Origin: Auanema rhodensis
Taxonomy: Eukaryota; Nematoda; Chromadorea; Rhabditida; Rhabditidae
Direction of reading: 5' to 3'
Assembly (NCBI GenBank): GCA_964057225.1
Contig: OZ059894.1
Span: forward strand, 22,660,476-22,724,475
Length of the DNA stretch: 64,000 bases
Under the pieces are notes generated by a model, which had not been told where the DNA came from, searched no databases, and worked only from the letters and a program-made list of their open reading frames with translations. Both the position numbers and the translations under genes were made by a program. How positions within the stretch are numbered: the stretch's first letter is position 1; each line of letters begins with the position of its first letter. Shown here one piece after another: positions 24,001-38,800 of this stretch.

Positions 24001-24576
24001 AGGGTGAAAATCGAGGATATAAGTGTGAACTTATATCAGTTGATATCTCGGTGCATTTTTAAGCTAGCGCAAATCTGATAACACAGATCGACGCAGCTTA
24101 AAAATCCGCATCGAATGCACTATACTACATTGAGAAACGCTTAATACGAAAATTAGTTATGATCGTTTGAAAAATGATGCATTAGTGTATGTTGAGTTTC
24201 CATGTACACTCAACATTGCTTCCAAAAACATTTTGACAAAAATTTTTTCGAAAAATTTCAAAATAATTTAGCAAAAAGTAGATGTTTTTAGATTCCAATT
24301 TTCAAGGCAAAGACGATGGACAATGTTATTCAACGAAAAAATTAATTCTTCAGGGTGAAAATCGAGGATATAAGTGTGAACTTATATCAGTTGATATCTC
24401 GGTGCATTTTTAAGCTAGCGCAAATCTGATAACACAGATCGACGCAGCTTAAAAATCCGCATCGAATGCACTATACTACATTGAGAAACGCTTAATACAA
24501 AAATTAGTTATGATCGTTTGAAAAATGATGCATTAGTGTATGTTGAGTTTCCATGTACACTCAACATTGCTTCCAA
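20710..24576 (+). repeat. Zone of 352-bp monomers with CG-T7 insertion
   Basis: Units 60, 62, 63, 65 and 69 read ATTCG followed by seven T where other units read ATTCC followed by six T, a substitution plus one inserted T. The sites are near 20,780, 21,483, 21,835, 22,538 and 23,943. They alternate with units having CAATAT and GATTCATT. The same 352-bp type also occurs at units 82, 83, 91, 92 and 176. Other private changes here are CCTCATCG (unit 61), CATTTTCAAGC (unit 62), CTGAAAACAC (unit 65) and CCAATTTT (unit 70). Confidence 0.85.
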
Positions 24577-27033
24577 AAACATTTTGACAAAAATTTTTTT
24601 CGAGAAATTTCAAAATAATTTAGCAAAAAGTAGATGTTTTTAGATTCCTTTTTTCAAGGCAAAGACGATGGACAATGTTATTCAACGAAAAAATTAATTC
24701 TTCAGGGTGAAAATCGAGGATATAAGTGTGAACTTATATCAGTTGATATCTCGGTGCATTTTTAAGCTAGCGCAAATCTGATAACACAGATCGACGCAGC
24801 TTAAAAATCCGCATCGAATGCAATATACTACATTGAGAAACGCTTAATACAAAAATTAGTTATGATCGTTTGAAAAATGATGCATTAGTGTATGTTGAGT
24901 TTCCATGTACACTCAACATTGCTTCCAAAAACATTTTGACAAAAATTTTTTCGAGAAATTTCAAAATAATTTAGCAAAAAGTAGATGTTTTTAGATTCCT
25001 TTTTTCAAGGCAAAGACGATGGACAATGTTATTCAACGAAAAAATTAATTCTTCAGGGTGAAAATCGAGGATATAAGTGTGAACTTATATCAGTTGATAT
25101 CTCGGTGCATTTTTAAGCTAGCGCAAATCTGATAACACAGATCGACGCAGCTTAAAAATCCGCATCGAATGCAATATACTACATTGAGAAACGCTTAATA
25201 CAAAAATTAGTTATGATCGTTTGAAAAATGATGCATTAGTGTATGTTGAGTTTCCATGTACACTCAACATTGCTTCCAAAAACATTTTGACAAAAATTTT
25301 TTCGAAAAACTTCAAAATAATTTAGCAAAAAGTAGATGTTTTTAGATTCCTTTTTTCAAGGCAAAGACGATGGACAATGTTATTCAACGAAAAAATTAAT
25401 TCTTCAGGGTGAAAATCGAGGATATAAGTGTGAACTTATATCAGTTGATATCTCGGTGCATTGTTAAGCTAGCGCAAATCTGATAACACAGATCGACGCA
25501 GCTTAAAAATCCGCATCGAATGCACTATACTACATTGAGAATCGCTTAATACAAAATTTAGTTATGATCGTTTGAAAAATGATGCATTAGTGTATGTTGA
25601 GTTTCCATGTACACTCAACATTGCTTCCAAAAACATTTTGACAAAAATTTTTTCGAAAAATTTCAGAATAATTTAGCAAAAAGTAGATGTTTTTAGATTC
25701 CTTTTTTCAAGGCAAAGACGATGGTCAATGTTATTCAACGAAAAAATCAATTCTTCAGGGTGAAAATCGAGGATATAAGTGTGAACTTATATCAGTTGAT
25801 ATCTCGGTGCATTTTTAAGCTAGCGCAAATCTGATAACACAGAACGACGCAGCTTAAAAATCCGCATCGAATGCACTATACTACATTGAGAAACGCTTAA
25901 TACAAAAATTAGTTATGATCGTTTGAAAAATGATGCATTAGTGTATGTTGAGTTTCCATGTACACTCAACATTGCTTCCAAAAACATTTTGACAAAAATT
26001 TTTTCGAGAAATTTCAAAATAATTTAGCAAAAAGTAGATGTTTTTAGATTCCCTTTTTCAAGGCAAAGACGATGGACAATGTTATTCAACGAAAAAATTA
26101 ATTCTTCAGGGTGAAAATCGAGGATATAAGTGTGAACTTATATCAGTTGATATCTCGGTGCATTTTTAAGCTAGCGCAAATCTGATAACACAGATCGACG
26201 CAGCTTAAAAATCCGCATCGAATGCACTATACTACATTGAGAAACGCTTAATACAAAAATTAGTTATGATCGTTTGAAAAATGATGCATTAGTGTATGTT
26301 GAGTTTCCATGTACACTCAACATTGCTTCCAAAAACATTTTGACAAAAATTTTTTCGAAAAATTTCAAAATAATTTAGCAAAAAGTAGATGTTTTTAGAT
26401 TCCATTTTTCAAGGCAAAGACGATGGACAATGTTATTCAACGAAAAAATTAATTCTTCAGGGTGAAAATCGAGGATATAAGTGTGAACTTATATCAGTTG
26501 ATATCTCGGTGCATTTTTAAGCTAGCGCAAATCTGATAACACAGATCGACGCAGCTTAAAAATCCGCATCGAATGCACTATACTACATTGAGAAACGCTT
26601 AATACAAAAATTAGTTATGATCGTTTGAAAAATGATGCATTAGTGTATGTTGAGTTTCCATGTACACTCAACATTGCTTCCAAAAACATTTTGACAAAAA
26701 TTTTTTCGAAAAATTTCAAAATAATTTAGCAAAAAGTAGATGTTTTTAGATTCCTTTTTTCAAGGCAAAGACGATGGACAATGTTATTCAACGAAAAAAT
26801 TAATTCTTCAGGGTGAAAATCGAGGATATAAGTGTGAACTTATATCAGTTGATATCTCGGTGCATTTTTAAGCTAGCGCAAATCTGATAACACAGATCGA
26901 CGCAGCTTAAAAATCCGCATCGAATGCACTATACTACATTGAGAAACGCTTAATACAAAAATTAGTTATGATCGTTTGAAAAATGATGCATTAGTGTATG
27001 TTGAGTTTCCATGTACACTCAACATTGCTTCCA
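24576..27033 (+). repeat. Seven-monomer block (units 71-77), copied at 32.7 kb
   Basis: Types in order: two CGAGAAATTTC units with CAATAT; one with AAAAACTTC, CATTGTTAAGC and GAGAATCGC; one with CAGAATAA, GATGGTCAATG and CAGAACG; one with ATTCCCTTTTTC; one with CCATTTTT; and one with CCTTTTTTC. Units 94-100 (32,654-35,110) follow the same order. Unit 71 has seven instead of six T before CGAG (24,594-24,600), the only single-base insertion in the window outside the CG-T7 units. Unit 73 has the private change ACAAAATTTAG. Confidence 0.82.
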
Positions 27034-29492
27034 AAAACATTTTGACAAAAATTTTTTCGAAAAATTTCAAAATAATTTAGCAAAAAGTAGATGTTTTTAG
27101 ATTCCTTTTTTCAAGGCAAAGACGATGGACAATGTTATTCAACGAAAAAATTGATTCTTCAGGGTGAAAATCGAGGATATAAGTGTGTACTTATATCAGT
27201 TGATATCTCGGTGCATTTTTAAGCTAGCGCAAATCTGATAACACAGATCGACGCAGCTTAAAAATCCGCATCGAATGCAATATACTACATTGAGAAACGC
27301 TTAATACAAAAATTAGTTATGATCGTTTGAAAAATGATTCATTAGTGTATGTTGAGTTTCCATGTACACTCAACATTGCTTCCAAAAACATTTTGACAAA
27401 AATTTTTTCGAAAAATTTCAAAATAATTTAGCAAAAAGTAGATGTTTTTAGATTCCTTTTTTCAAGGCAAAGACGATGGACAATGTTATTCAACGAAAAA
27501 ATTAATTCTTCAGGGTGAAAATCGAGGATATAAGTGTGAACTTATATCAGTTGATATCTCGGTGCATTTTTAAGCTAGCGCAAATCTGATAACACAGATC
27601 GACGCAGCTTAAAAATCCGCATCGAATGCAATATACTACATTGAGAAACGCTTAATACAAAAATTAGTTATGATCGTTTGAAAAATGATTCATTAGTGTA
27701 TGTTGAGTTTCCATGTACACTCAACATTGCTTCCAAAAACATTTTGACAAAAATTTTTTCGAAAAATTTCAAAATAATTTAGCAAAAAGTAGATGTTTTT
27801 AGATTCCTTTTTTCAAGGCAAAGACGATGGACAATGTTATTCAACGAAAAAATTAATTCTTCAGGGTGAAAATCGAGGATATAAGTGTGAACTTATATCA
27901 GTTGATATCTCGGTGCATTTTTAAGCTAGCGCAAATCTGATAACACAGATCGACGCAGCTTAAAAATCCGCATCGAATGCAATATACTACATTGAGAAAC
28001 GCTTAATACAAAAATTAGTTATGATCGTTTGAAAAATGATGCATTAGTGTATGTTGAGTTTCCATGTACACTCAACATTGCTTCCAAAAACATTTTGACA
28101 AAAATTTTTTCGAGAAATTTCAAAATAATTTAGCAAAAAGTAGATGTTTTTAGATTCCTTTTTTCAAGGCAAAGACGATGGACAATGTTATTCAACGAAA
28201 AAATTGATTCTTCAGGGTGAAAATCGAGGATATAAGTGTGAACTTATATCAGTTGATATCTCGGTGCATTTTTAAGCTAGCGCAAATCTGATAACACAGA
28301 TCGACGCAGCTTAAAAATCCGCATCGAATGCAATATACTACATTGAGAAACGCTTAATACAAAAATTAGTTATGATCGTTTGAAAAATGATTCATTAGTG
28401 TATGTTGAGTTTCCATGTACACTCAACATTGCTTCCAAAAACATTTTGACAAAAATTTTTTCGAGAAATTTCAAAATAATTTAGCAAAAAGTAGATGTTT
28501 TTAGATTCGTTTTTTTCAAGGCAAAGACGATGGACAATGTTATTCAACGAAAAAATTAATTCTTCAGGGTGAAAATCGAGGATATAAGTGTGAACTTATA
28601 TCAGTTGATATCTCGGTGCATTTTTAAGCTAGCGCAAATCTGATAACACAGATCGACGCAGCTTAAAAATCCGCATCGAATGCACTATACTACATTGAGA
28701 AACGCTTAATACAAAAATTAGTTATGATCGTTTGAAAAATGATGCATTAGTGTATGTTGAGTTTCCATGTACACTCAACATTGCTTCCAAAAACATTTTG
28801 ACAAAAATTTTTTCGAGAAATTTCAAAATAATTTAGCAAAAAGTAGATGTTTTTAGATTCGTTTTTTTCAAGGCAAAGACGATGGACAATGTTATTCAAC
28901 GAAAAAATTAATTCTTCAGGGTGAAAATCGAGGATATAAGTGTGAACTTATATCAGTTGATATCTCGGTGCATTTTTAAGCTAGCGCAAATCTGATAACA
29001 CAGATCGACGCAGCTTAAAAATCCGCATCGAATGCACTATACTACATTGAGAAACGCTTAATACAAAAATTAGTTATGATCGTTTGAAAAATGATGCATT
29101 AGTGTATGTTGAGTTTCCATGTACACTCAACATTGCTTCCAAAAACATTTTGACAAAAATTTTTTCGAAAAATTTCAAAATAATTTAGCAAAAAGTAGAT
29201 GTTTTTAGATTCCATTTTTCAAGGCAAAGACGATGGACAATGTTATTCAACGAAAAAATTAATTCTTCAGGGTGAAAATCGAGGATATAAGTGTGAACTT
29301 ATATCAGTTGATATCTCGGTGCATTTTTAAGCTAGCGCAAATCTGCTAACACAGATCGACGCAGCTTAAAAATCCGCATCGAATGCACTATACTACATTG
29401 AGAAACGCTTAATACAAAAATTAGTTATGATCGTTTGAAAAATGATGCATTAGTGTATGTTGAGTTTCCATGTACACTCAACATTGCTTCCA
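27034..29492 (+). repeat. Seven-monomer block (units 78-84), left copy at 3,161-bp offset
   Basis: Markers in order are ATTGATTC with GATTCATT (unit 78), GATTCATT (79), a CAATAT unit (80), CGAGAAATTTC with ATTGATTC and GATTCATT (81), two CG-T7 units (82, 83) and a CCATTTTT unit (84). Units 87-93 repeat this, 3,161 bp (nine monomers plus two inserted bases) downstream. Unit 78 has the private loop change GTGTGTAC. Units 84 and 93 differ in GCTAACAC against GATAACAC. Confidence 0.86.
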
Positions 29493-30194
29493 AAAACATT
29501 TTGACAAAACTTTTTTCGAAAAATTTCAGAATAATTTAGCAAAAAGTAGATGTTTTTAGATTCCTTTTTTCAAGGCAAAGACGATGGTCAATGTTATTCA
29601 ACGAAAAAATCAATTCTTCAGGGTGAAAATCGAGGATATAAGTGTGAACTTATATCAGTTGATATCTCGGTGCATTTTTAAGCTAGCGCAAATCTGATAA
29701 CACAGATCGACGCAGCTTAAAAATCCGCATCGAATGCACTATACTACATTGAAAAACGCTTAATACAAAAATTAGTTATGATCGTTTGAAAAATGATGCA
29801 TTAGTGTATGTTGAGTTTCCATGTACACTCAACATTGCTTCCAAAAACATTTTGACAAAAATTTTTTCGAAAAATTTCAAAATAATTTAGCAAAAAGTAG
29901 ATGTTTTTAGATTCCTTTTTTCAAGGCAAAGACGATGGACAATGTTATTCAACGAAAAAATTAATTCTTCAGGGTGAAAATCGAGGATATAAGTGTGAAC
30001 TTATATCAGTTGATATCTCGGTGCATTTTTAAGCTAGCGCAAATCTGATAACACAGATCGACGCAGCTTAAAAATCCGCATCGAATGCACTATACTACAT
30101 TGAGAAACGCTTAATACAAAAATTAGTTATGATCGTTTGAAAAATGATGCATTAGTGTATGTTGAGTTTCCATGTACACTCAACATTGCTTCCA

Positions 30195-32653
30195 AAAACA
30201 TTTTGACAAAAATTTTTTCGAAAAATTTCAAAATAATTTAGCAAAAAGTAGATGTTTTTAGATTCCTTTTTTCAAGGCAAAGACGATGGACAATGTTATT
30301 CAACGAAAAAATTGATTCTTCAGGGTGAAAATCGAGGATATAAGTGTGAACTTATATCAGTTGATATCTCGGTGCATTTTTAAGCTAGCGCAAATCTGAT
30401 AACACAGATCGACGCAGCTTAAAAATCCGCATCGAATGCAATATACTACATTGAGAAACGCTTAATACAAAAATTAGTTATGATCGTTTGAAAAATGATT
30501 CATTAGTGTATGTTGAGTTTCCATGTACACTCAACATTGCTTCCAAAAACATTTTGACAAAAATTTTTTCGAAAAATTTCAAAATAATTTAGCAAAAAGT
30601 AGATGTTTTTAGATTCCTTTTTTCAAGGCAAAGACGATGGACAATGTTATTCAACGAAAAAATTAATTCTTCAGGGTGAAAATCGAGGATATAAGTGTGA
30701 ACTTATATCAGTTGATATCTCGGTGCATTTTTAAGCTAGCGCAAATCTGATAACACAGATCGACGCAGCTTAAAAATCCGCATCGAATGCAATATACTAC
30801 ATTGAGAAACGCTTAATACAAAAATTAGTTATGATCGTTTGAAAAATGATTCATTAGTGTATGTTGAGTTTCCATGTACACTCAACATTGCTTCCAAAAA
30901 CATTTTGACAAAAATTTTTTCGAAAAATTTCAAAATAATTTAGCAAAAAGTAGATGTTTTTAGATTCCTTTTTTCAAGGCAAAGACGATGGACAATGTTA
31001 TTCAACGAAAAAATTAATTCTTCAGGGTGAAAATCGAGGATATAAGTGTGAACTTATATCAGTTGATATCTCGGTGCATTTTTAAGCTAGCGCAAATCTG
31101 ATAACACAGATCGACGCAGCTTAAAAATCCGCATCGAATGCAATATACTACATTGAGAAACGCTTAATACAAAAATTAGTTATGATCGTTTGAAAAATGA
31201 TGCATTAGTGTATGTTGAGTTTCCATGTACACTCAACATTGCTTCCAAAAACATTTTGACAAAAATTTTTTCGAGAAATTTCAAAATAATTTAGCAAAAA
31301 GTAGATGTTTTTAGATTCCTTTTTTCAAGGCAAAGACGATGGACAATGTTATTCAACGAAAAAATTGATTCTTCAGGGTGAAAATCGAGGATATAAGTGT
31401 GAACTTATATCAGTTGATATCTCGGTGCATTTTTAAGCTAGCGCAAATCTGATAACACAGATCGACGCAGCTTAAAAATCCGCATCGAATGCAATATACT
31501 ACATTGAGAAACGCTTAATACAAAAATTAGTTATGATCGTTTGAAAAATGATTCATTAGTGTATGTTGAGTTTCCATGTACACTCAACATTGCTTCCAAA
31601 AACATTTTGACAAAAATTTTTTCGAGAAATTTCAAAATAATTTAGCAAAAAGTAGATGTTTTTAGATTCGTTTTTTTCAAGGCAAAGACGATGGACAATG
31701 TTATTCAACGAAAAAATTAATTCTTCAGGGTGAAAATCGAGGATATAAGTGTGAACTTATATCAGTTGATATCTCGGTGCATTTTTAAGCTAGCGCAAAT
31801 CTGATAACACAGATCGACGCAGCTTAAAAATCCGCATCGAATGCACTATACTACATTGAGAAACGCTTAATACAAAAATTAGTTATGATCGTTTGAAAAA
31901 TGATGCATTAGTGTATGTTGAGTTTCCATGTACACTCAACATTGCTTCCAAAAACATTTTGACAAAAATTTTTTCGAGAAATTTCAAAATAATTTAGCAA
32001 AAAGTAGATGTTTTTAGATTCGTTTTTTTCAAGGCAAAGACGATGGACAATGTTATTCAACGAAAAAATTAATTCTTCAGGGTGAAAATCGAGGATATAA
32101 GTGTGAACTTATATCAGTTGATATCTCGGTGCATTTTTAAGCTAGCGCAAATCTGATAACACAGATCGACGCAGCTTAAAAATCCGCATCGAATGCACTA
32201 TACTACATTGAGAAACGCTTAATACAAAAATTAGTTATGATCGTTTGAAAAATGATGCATTAGTGTATGTTGAGTTTCCATGTACACTCAACATTGCTTC
32301 CAAAAACATTTTGACAAAAATTTTTTCGAAAAATTTCAAAATAATTTAGCAAAAAGTAGATGTTTTTAGATTCCATTTTTCAAGGCAAAGACGATGGACA
32401 ATGTTATTCAACGAAAAAATTAATTCTTCAGGGTGAAAATCGAGGATATAAGTGTGAACTTATATCAGTTGATATCTCGGTGCATTTTTAAGCTAGCGCA
32501 AATCTGATAACACAGATCGACGCAGCTTAAAAATCCGCATCGAATGCACTATACTACATTGAGAAACGCTTAATACAAAAATTAGTTATGATCGTTTGAA
32601 AAATGATGCATTAGTGTATGTTGAGTTTCCATGTACACTCAACATTGCTTCCA
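30195..32653 (+). repeat. Seven-monomer block (units 87-93), right copy
   Basis: This is the second copy of 27,034-29,492, 2,459 bp in both places, including both CG-T7 monomers (near 31,669 and 32,021). It is followed directly by a copy of the 24,576-27,033 block, although in the first location that block comes before, not after. The order of large blocks has therefore been rearranged by exchange between whole-monomer registers. Confidence 0.86.
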
Positions 32654-35600
32654 AAAACATTTTGACAAAAATTTTTTCGAGAAATTTCAAAATAATTTAG
32701 CAAAAAGTAGATGTTTTTAGATTCCTTTTTTCAAGGCAAAGACGATGGACAATGTTATTCAACGAAAAAATTAATTCTTCAGGGTGAAAATCGAGGATAT
32801 AAGTGTGAACTTATATCAGTTGATATCTCGGTGCATTTTTAAGCTAGCGCAAATCTGATAACACAGATCGACGCAGCTTAAAAATCCGCATCGAATGCAA
32901 TATACTACATTGAGAAACGCTTAATACAAAAATTAGTTATGATCGTTTGAAAAATGATGCATTAGTGTATGTTGAGTTTCCATGTACACTCAACATTGCT
33001 TCCAAAAACATTTTGACAAAAATTTTTTCGAGAAATTTCAAAATAATTTAGCAAAAAGTAGATGTTTTTAGATTCCTTTTTTCAAGGCAAAGACGATGGA
33101 CAATGTTATTCAACGAAAAAATTAATTCTTCAGGGTGAAAATCGAGGATATAAGTGTGAACTTATATCAGTTGATATCTCGGTGCATTTTTAAGCTAGCG
33201 CAAATCTGATAACACAGATCGACGCAGCTTAAAAATCCGCATCGAATGCAATATACTACATTGAGAAACGCTTAATACAAAAATTAGTTATGATCGTTTG
33301 AAAAATGATGCATTAGTGTATGTTGAGTTTCCATGTACACTCAACATTGCTTCCAAAAACATTTTGACAAAAATTTTTTCGAAAAACTTCAAAATAATTT
33401 AGCAAAAAGTAGATGTTTTTAGATTCCTTTTTTCAAGGCAAAGACGATGGACAATGTTATTCAACGAAAAAATTAATTCTTCAGGGTGAAAATCGAGGAT
33501 ATAAGTGTGAACTTATATCAGTTGATATCTCGGTGCATTGTTAAGCTAGCGCAAATCTGATAACACAGATCGACGCAGCTTAAAAATCCGCATCGAATGC
33601 ACTATACTACATTGAGAATCGCTTAATACAAAAATTAGTTATGATCGTTTGAAAAATGATGCATTAGTGTATGTTGAGTTTCCATGTACACTCAACATTG
33701 CTTCCAAAAACATTTTGACAAAAATTTTTTCGAAAAATTTCAGAATAATTTAGCAAAAAGTAGATGTTTTTAGATTCCTTTTTTCAAGGCAAAGACGATG
33801 GTCAATGTTATTCAACGAAAAAATCAATTCTTCAGGGTGAAAATCGAGGATATAAGTGTGAACTTATATCAGTTGATATCTCGGTGCATTTTTAAGCTAG
33901 CGCAAATCTGATAACACAGAACGACGCAGCTTAAAAATCCGCATCGAATGCACTATACTACATTGAGAAACGCTTAATACAAAAATTAGTTATGATCGTT
34001 TGAAAAATGATGCATTAGTGTATGTTGAGTTTCCATGTACACTCAACATTGCTTCCAAAAACATTTTGACAAAAATTTTTTCGAGAAATTTCAAAATAAT
34101 TTAGCAAAAAGTAGATGTTTTTAGATTCCCTTTTTCAAGGCAAAGACGATGGACAATGTTATTCAACGAAAAAATTAATTCTTCAGGGTGAAAATCGAGG
34201 ATATAAGTGTGAACTTATATCAGTTGATATCTCGGTGCATTTTTAAGCTAGCGCAAATCTGATAACACAGATCGACGCAGCTTAAAAATCCGCATCGAAT
34301 GCACTATACTACATTGAGAAACGCTTAATACAAAAATTAGTTATGATCGTTTGAAAAATGATGCATTAGTGTATGTTGAGTTTCCATGTACACTCAACAT
34401 TGCTTCCAAAAACATTTTGACAAAAATTTTTTCGAAAAATTTCAAAATAATTTAGCAAAAAGTAGATGTTTTTAGATTCCATTTTTCAAGGCAAAGACGA
34501 TGGACAATGTTATTCAACGAAAAAATTAATTCTTCAGGGTGAAAATCGAGGATATAAGTGTGAACTTATATCAGTTGATATCTCGGTGCATTTTTAAGCT
34601 AGCGCAAATCTGATAACACAGATCGACGCAGCTTAAAAATCCGCATCGAATGCACTATACTACATTGAGAAACGCTTAATACAAAAATTAGTTATGATCG
34701 TTTGAAAAATGATGCATTAGTGTATGTTGAGTTTCCATGTACACTCAACATTGCTTCCAAAAACATTTTGACAAAAATTTTTTCGAAAAATTTCAAAATA
34801 ATTTAGCAAAAAGTAGATGTTTTTAGATTCCTTTTTTCAAGGCAAAGACGATGGACAATGTTATTCAACGAAAAAATTAATTCTTCAGGGTGAAAATCGA
34901 GGATATAAGTGTGAACTTATATCAGTTGATATCTCGGTGCATTTTTAAGCTAGCGCAAATCTGATAACACAGATCGACGCAGCTTAAAAATCCGCATCGA
35001 ATGCACTATACTACATTGAGAAACGCTTAATACAAAAATTAGTTATGATCGTTTGAAAAATGATGCATTAGTGTATGTTGAGTTTCCATGTACACTCAAC
35101 ATTGCTTCCAAAAACATTTTGACAAAAATTTTTTCGAAAAATTTCAAAATAATTTAGCAAAAAGTAGATGTTTTTAGATTCCTTTTTTCAAGGCAAAGAC
35201 GATGGACAATGTTATTCAACGAAAAAATTAATTCTTCAGGGTGAAAATCGAGGATATAAGTGTGAACTTATATCAGTTGATATCTCGGTGCATTTTTAAG
35301 CTAGCGCAAATCTGATAACACAGATCGACGCAGCTTAAAAATCCGCATCGAATGCACTACACTACATTGAGAAACGCTTAATACAAAAATTAGTTATGAT
35401 CGTTTGAAAAATGATGCATTAGTGTATGTTGAGTTTCCATGTACACTCAACATTGCTTCCAAAAACATTTTGACAAAAATTTTTTCGAAAAATTTCAAAA
35501 TAATTTAGCAAAAAGTAGATGTTTTTAGATTCCTTTTTTCAAGGCAAAGACGATGGACAATGTTATTCAACGAAAAAATTAATTCTTCAGGGTGAAAATC

Positions 35601-35812
35601 GAGGATATAAGTGTGAACTTATATCAGTTGATATCTCGGTGCATTTTTAAGCTAGCGCAAATCTGATAACACAGATCGACGCAGCTTAAAAATCCGCATC
35701 GAATGCACTATACTACATTGAGAAACGTTTAATACAAAAATTAGTTATGATCGTTTGAAAAATGATGCATTAGTGTATGTTGAGTTTCCATGTACACTCA
35801 ACATTGCTTCCA
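32654..35812 (+). repeat. Nine-monomer higher-order repeat, copy 1 (3,159 bp)
   Basis: Units 94-102: two CGAGAAATTTC units with CAATAT; the AAAAACTTC, CATTGTTAAGC and GAGAATCGC unit; the GATGGTCAATG unit with CAGAACG; the ATTCCCTTTTTC unit; a CCATTTTT unit; and three CCTTTTTTC units, one of which has CACTACAC (near 35,356). Unit 102 has the private change GAAACGTTTA. The set is followed at once by a second copy. Confidence 0.87.
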
Positions 35813-38800
35813 AAAACATTTTGACAAAAATTTTTTCGAGAAATTTCAAAATAATTTAGCAAAAAGTAGATGTTTTTAGATTCCTTTTTTCAAGGCAAAG
35901 ACGATGGACAATGTTATTCAACGAAAAAATTAATTCTTCAGGGTGAAAATCGAGGATATAAGTGTGAACTTATATCAGTTGATATCTCGGTGCATTTTTA
36001 AGCTAGCGCAAATCTGATAACACAGATCGACGCAGCTTAAAAATCCGCATCGAATGCAATATACTACATTGAGAAACGCTTAATACAAAAATTAGTTATG
36101 ATCGTTTGAAAAATGATGCATTAGTGTATGTTGAGTTTCCATGTACACTCAACATTGCTTCCAAAAACATTTTGACAAAAATTTTTTCGAGAAATTTCAA
36201 AATAATTTAGCAAAAAGTAGATGTTTTTAGATTCCTTTTTTCAAGGCAAAGACGATGGACAATGTTATTCAACGAAAAAATTAATTCTTCAGGGTGAAAA
36301 TCGAGGATATAAGTGTGAACTTATATCAGTTGATATCTCGGTGCATTTTTAAGCTAGCGCAAATCTGATAACACAGATCGACGCAGCTTAAAAATCCGCA
36401 TCGAATGCAATATACTACATTGAGAAACGCTTAATACAAAAATTAGTTATGATCGTTTGAAAAATGATGCATTAGTGTATGTTGAGTTTCCATGTACACT
36501 CAACATTGCTTCCAAAAACATTTTGACAAAAATTTTTTCGAAAAACTTCAAAATAATTTAGCAAAAAGTAGATGTTTTTAGATTCCTTTTTTCAAGGCAA
36601 AGACGATGGACAATGTTATTCAACGAAAAAATTAATTCTTCAGGGTGAAAATCGAGGATATAAGTGTGAACTTATATCAGTTGATATCTCGGTGCATTGT
36701 TAAGCTAGCGCAAATCTGATAACACAGATCGACGCAGCTTAAAAATCCGCATCGAATGCACTATACTACATTGAGAATCGCTTAATACAAAAATTAGTTA
36801 TGATCGTTTGAAAAATGATGCATTAGTGTATGTTGAGTTTCCATGTACACTCAACATTGCTTCCAAAAACATTTTGACAAAAATTTTTTCGAAAAATTTC
36901 AGAATAATTTAGCAAAAAGTAGATGTTTTTAGATTCCTTTTTTCAAGGCAAAGACGATGGTCAATGTTATTCAACGAAAAAATCAATTCTTCAGGGTGAA
37001 AATCGAGGATATAAGTGTGAACTTATATCAGTTGATATCTCGGTGCATTTTTAAGCTAGCGCAAATCTGATAACACAGAACGACGCAGCTTAAAAATCCG
37101 CATCGAATGCACTATACTACATTGAGAAACGCTTAATACAAAAATTAGTTATGATCGTTTGAAAAATGATGCATTAGTGTATGTTGAGTTTCCATGTACA
37201 CTCAACATTGCTTCCAAAAACATTTTGACAAAAATTTTTTCGAGAAATTTCAAAATAATTTAGCAAAAAGTAGATGTTTTTAGATTCCCTTTTTCAAGGC
37301 AAAGACGATGGACAATGTTATTCAACGAAAAAATTAATTCTTCAGGGTGAAAATCGAGGATATAAGTGTGAACTTATATCAGTTGATATCTCGGTGCATT
37401 TTTAAGCTAGCGCAAATCTGATAACACAGAACGACGCAGCTTAAAAATCCGCATCGAATGCACTATACTACATTGAGAAACGCTTAATACAAAAATTAGT
37501 TATGATCGTTTGAAAAATGATGCATTAGTGTATGTTGAGTTTCCATGTACACTCAACATTGCTTCCAAAAACATTTTGACAAAAATTTTTTCGAAAAATT
37601 TCAAAATAATTTAGCAAAAAGTAGATGTTTTTAGATTCCATTTTTCAAGGCAAAGACGATGGACAATGTTATTCAACGAAAAAATTAATTCTTCAGGGTG
37701 AAAATCGAGGATATAAGTGTGAACTTATATCAGTTGATATCTCGGTGCATTTTTAAGCTAGCGCAAATCTGATAACACAGATCGACGCAGCTTAAAAATC
37801 CGCATCGAATGCACTATACTACATTGAGAAACGCTTAATACAAAAATTAGTTATGATCGTTTGAAAAATGATGCATTAGTGTATGTTGAGTTTCCATGTA
37901 CACTCAACATTGCTTCCAAAAACATTTTGACAAAAATTTTTTCGAAAAATTTCAAAATAATTTAGCAAAAAGTAGATGTTTTTAGATTCCTTTTTTCAAG
38001 GCAAAGACGATGGACAATGTTATTCAACGAAAAAATTAATTCTTCAGGGTGAAAATCGAGGATATAAGTGTGAACTTATATCAGTTGATATCTCGGTGCA
38101 TTTTTAAGCTAGCGCAAATCTGATAACACAGATCGACGCAGCTTAAAAATCCGCATCGAATGCACTATACTACATTGAGAAACGCTTAATACAAAAATTA
38201 GTTATGATCGTTTGAAAAATGATGCATTAGTGTATGTTGAGTTTCCATGTACACTCAACATTGCTTCCAAAAACATTTTGACAAAAATTTTTTCGAAAAA
38301 TTTCAAAATAATTTAGCAAAAAGTAGATGTTTTTAGATTCCTTTTTTCAAGGCAAAGACGATGGACAATGTTATTCAACGAAAAAATTAATTCTTCAGGG
38401 TGAAAATCGAGGATATAAGTGTGAACTTATATCAGTTGATATCTCGGTGCATTTTTAAGCTAGCGCAAATCTGATAACACAGATCGACGCAGCTTAAAAA
38501 TCCGCATCGAATGCACTATACTACATTGAGAAACGCTTAATACAAAAATTAGTTATGATCGTTTGAAAAATGATGCATTAGTGTATGTTGAGTTTCCATG
38601 TACACTCAACATTGCTTCCAAAAACATTTTGACAAAAATTTTTTCGAAAAATTTCAAAATAATTTAGCAAAAAGTAGATGTTTTTAGATTCCTTTTTTCA
38701 AGGCAAAGACGATGGACAATGTTATTCAACGAAAAAATTAATTCTTCAGGGTGAAAATCGAGGATATAAGTGTGAACTTATATCAGTTGATATCTCGGTG

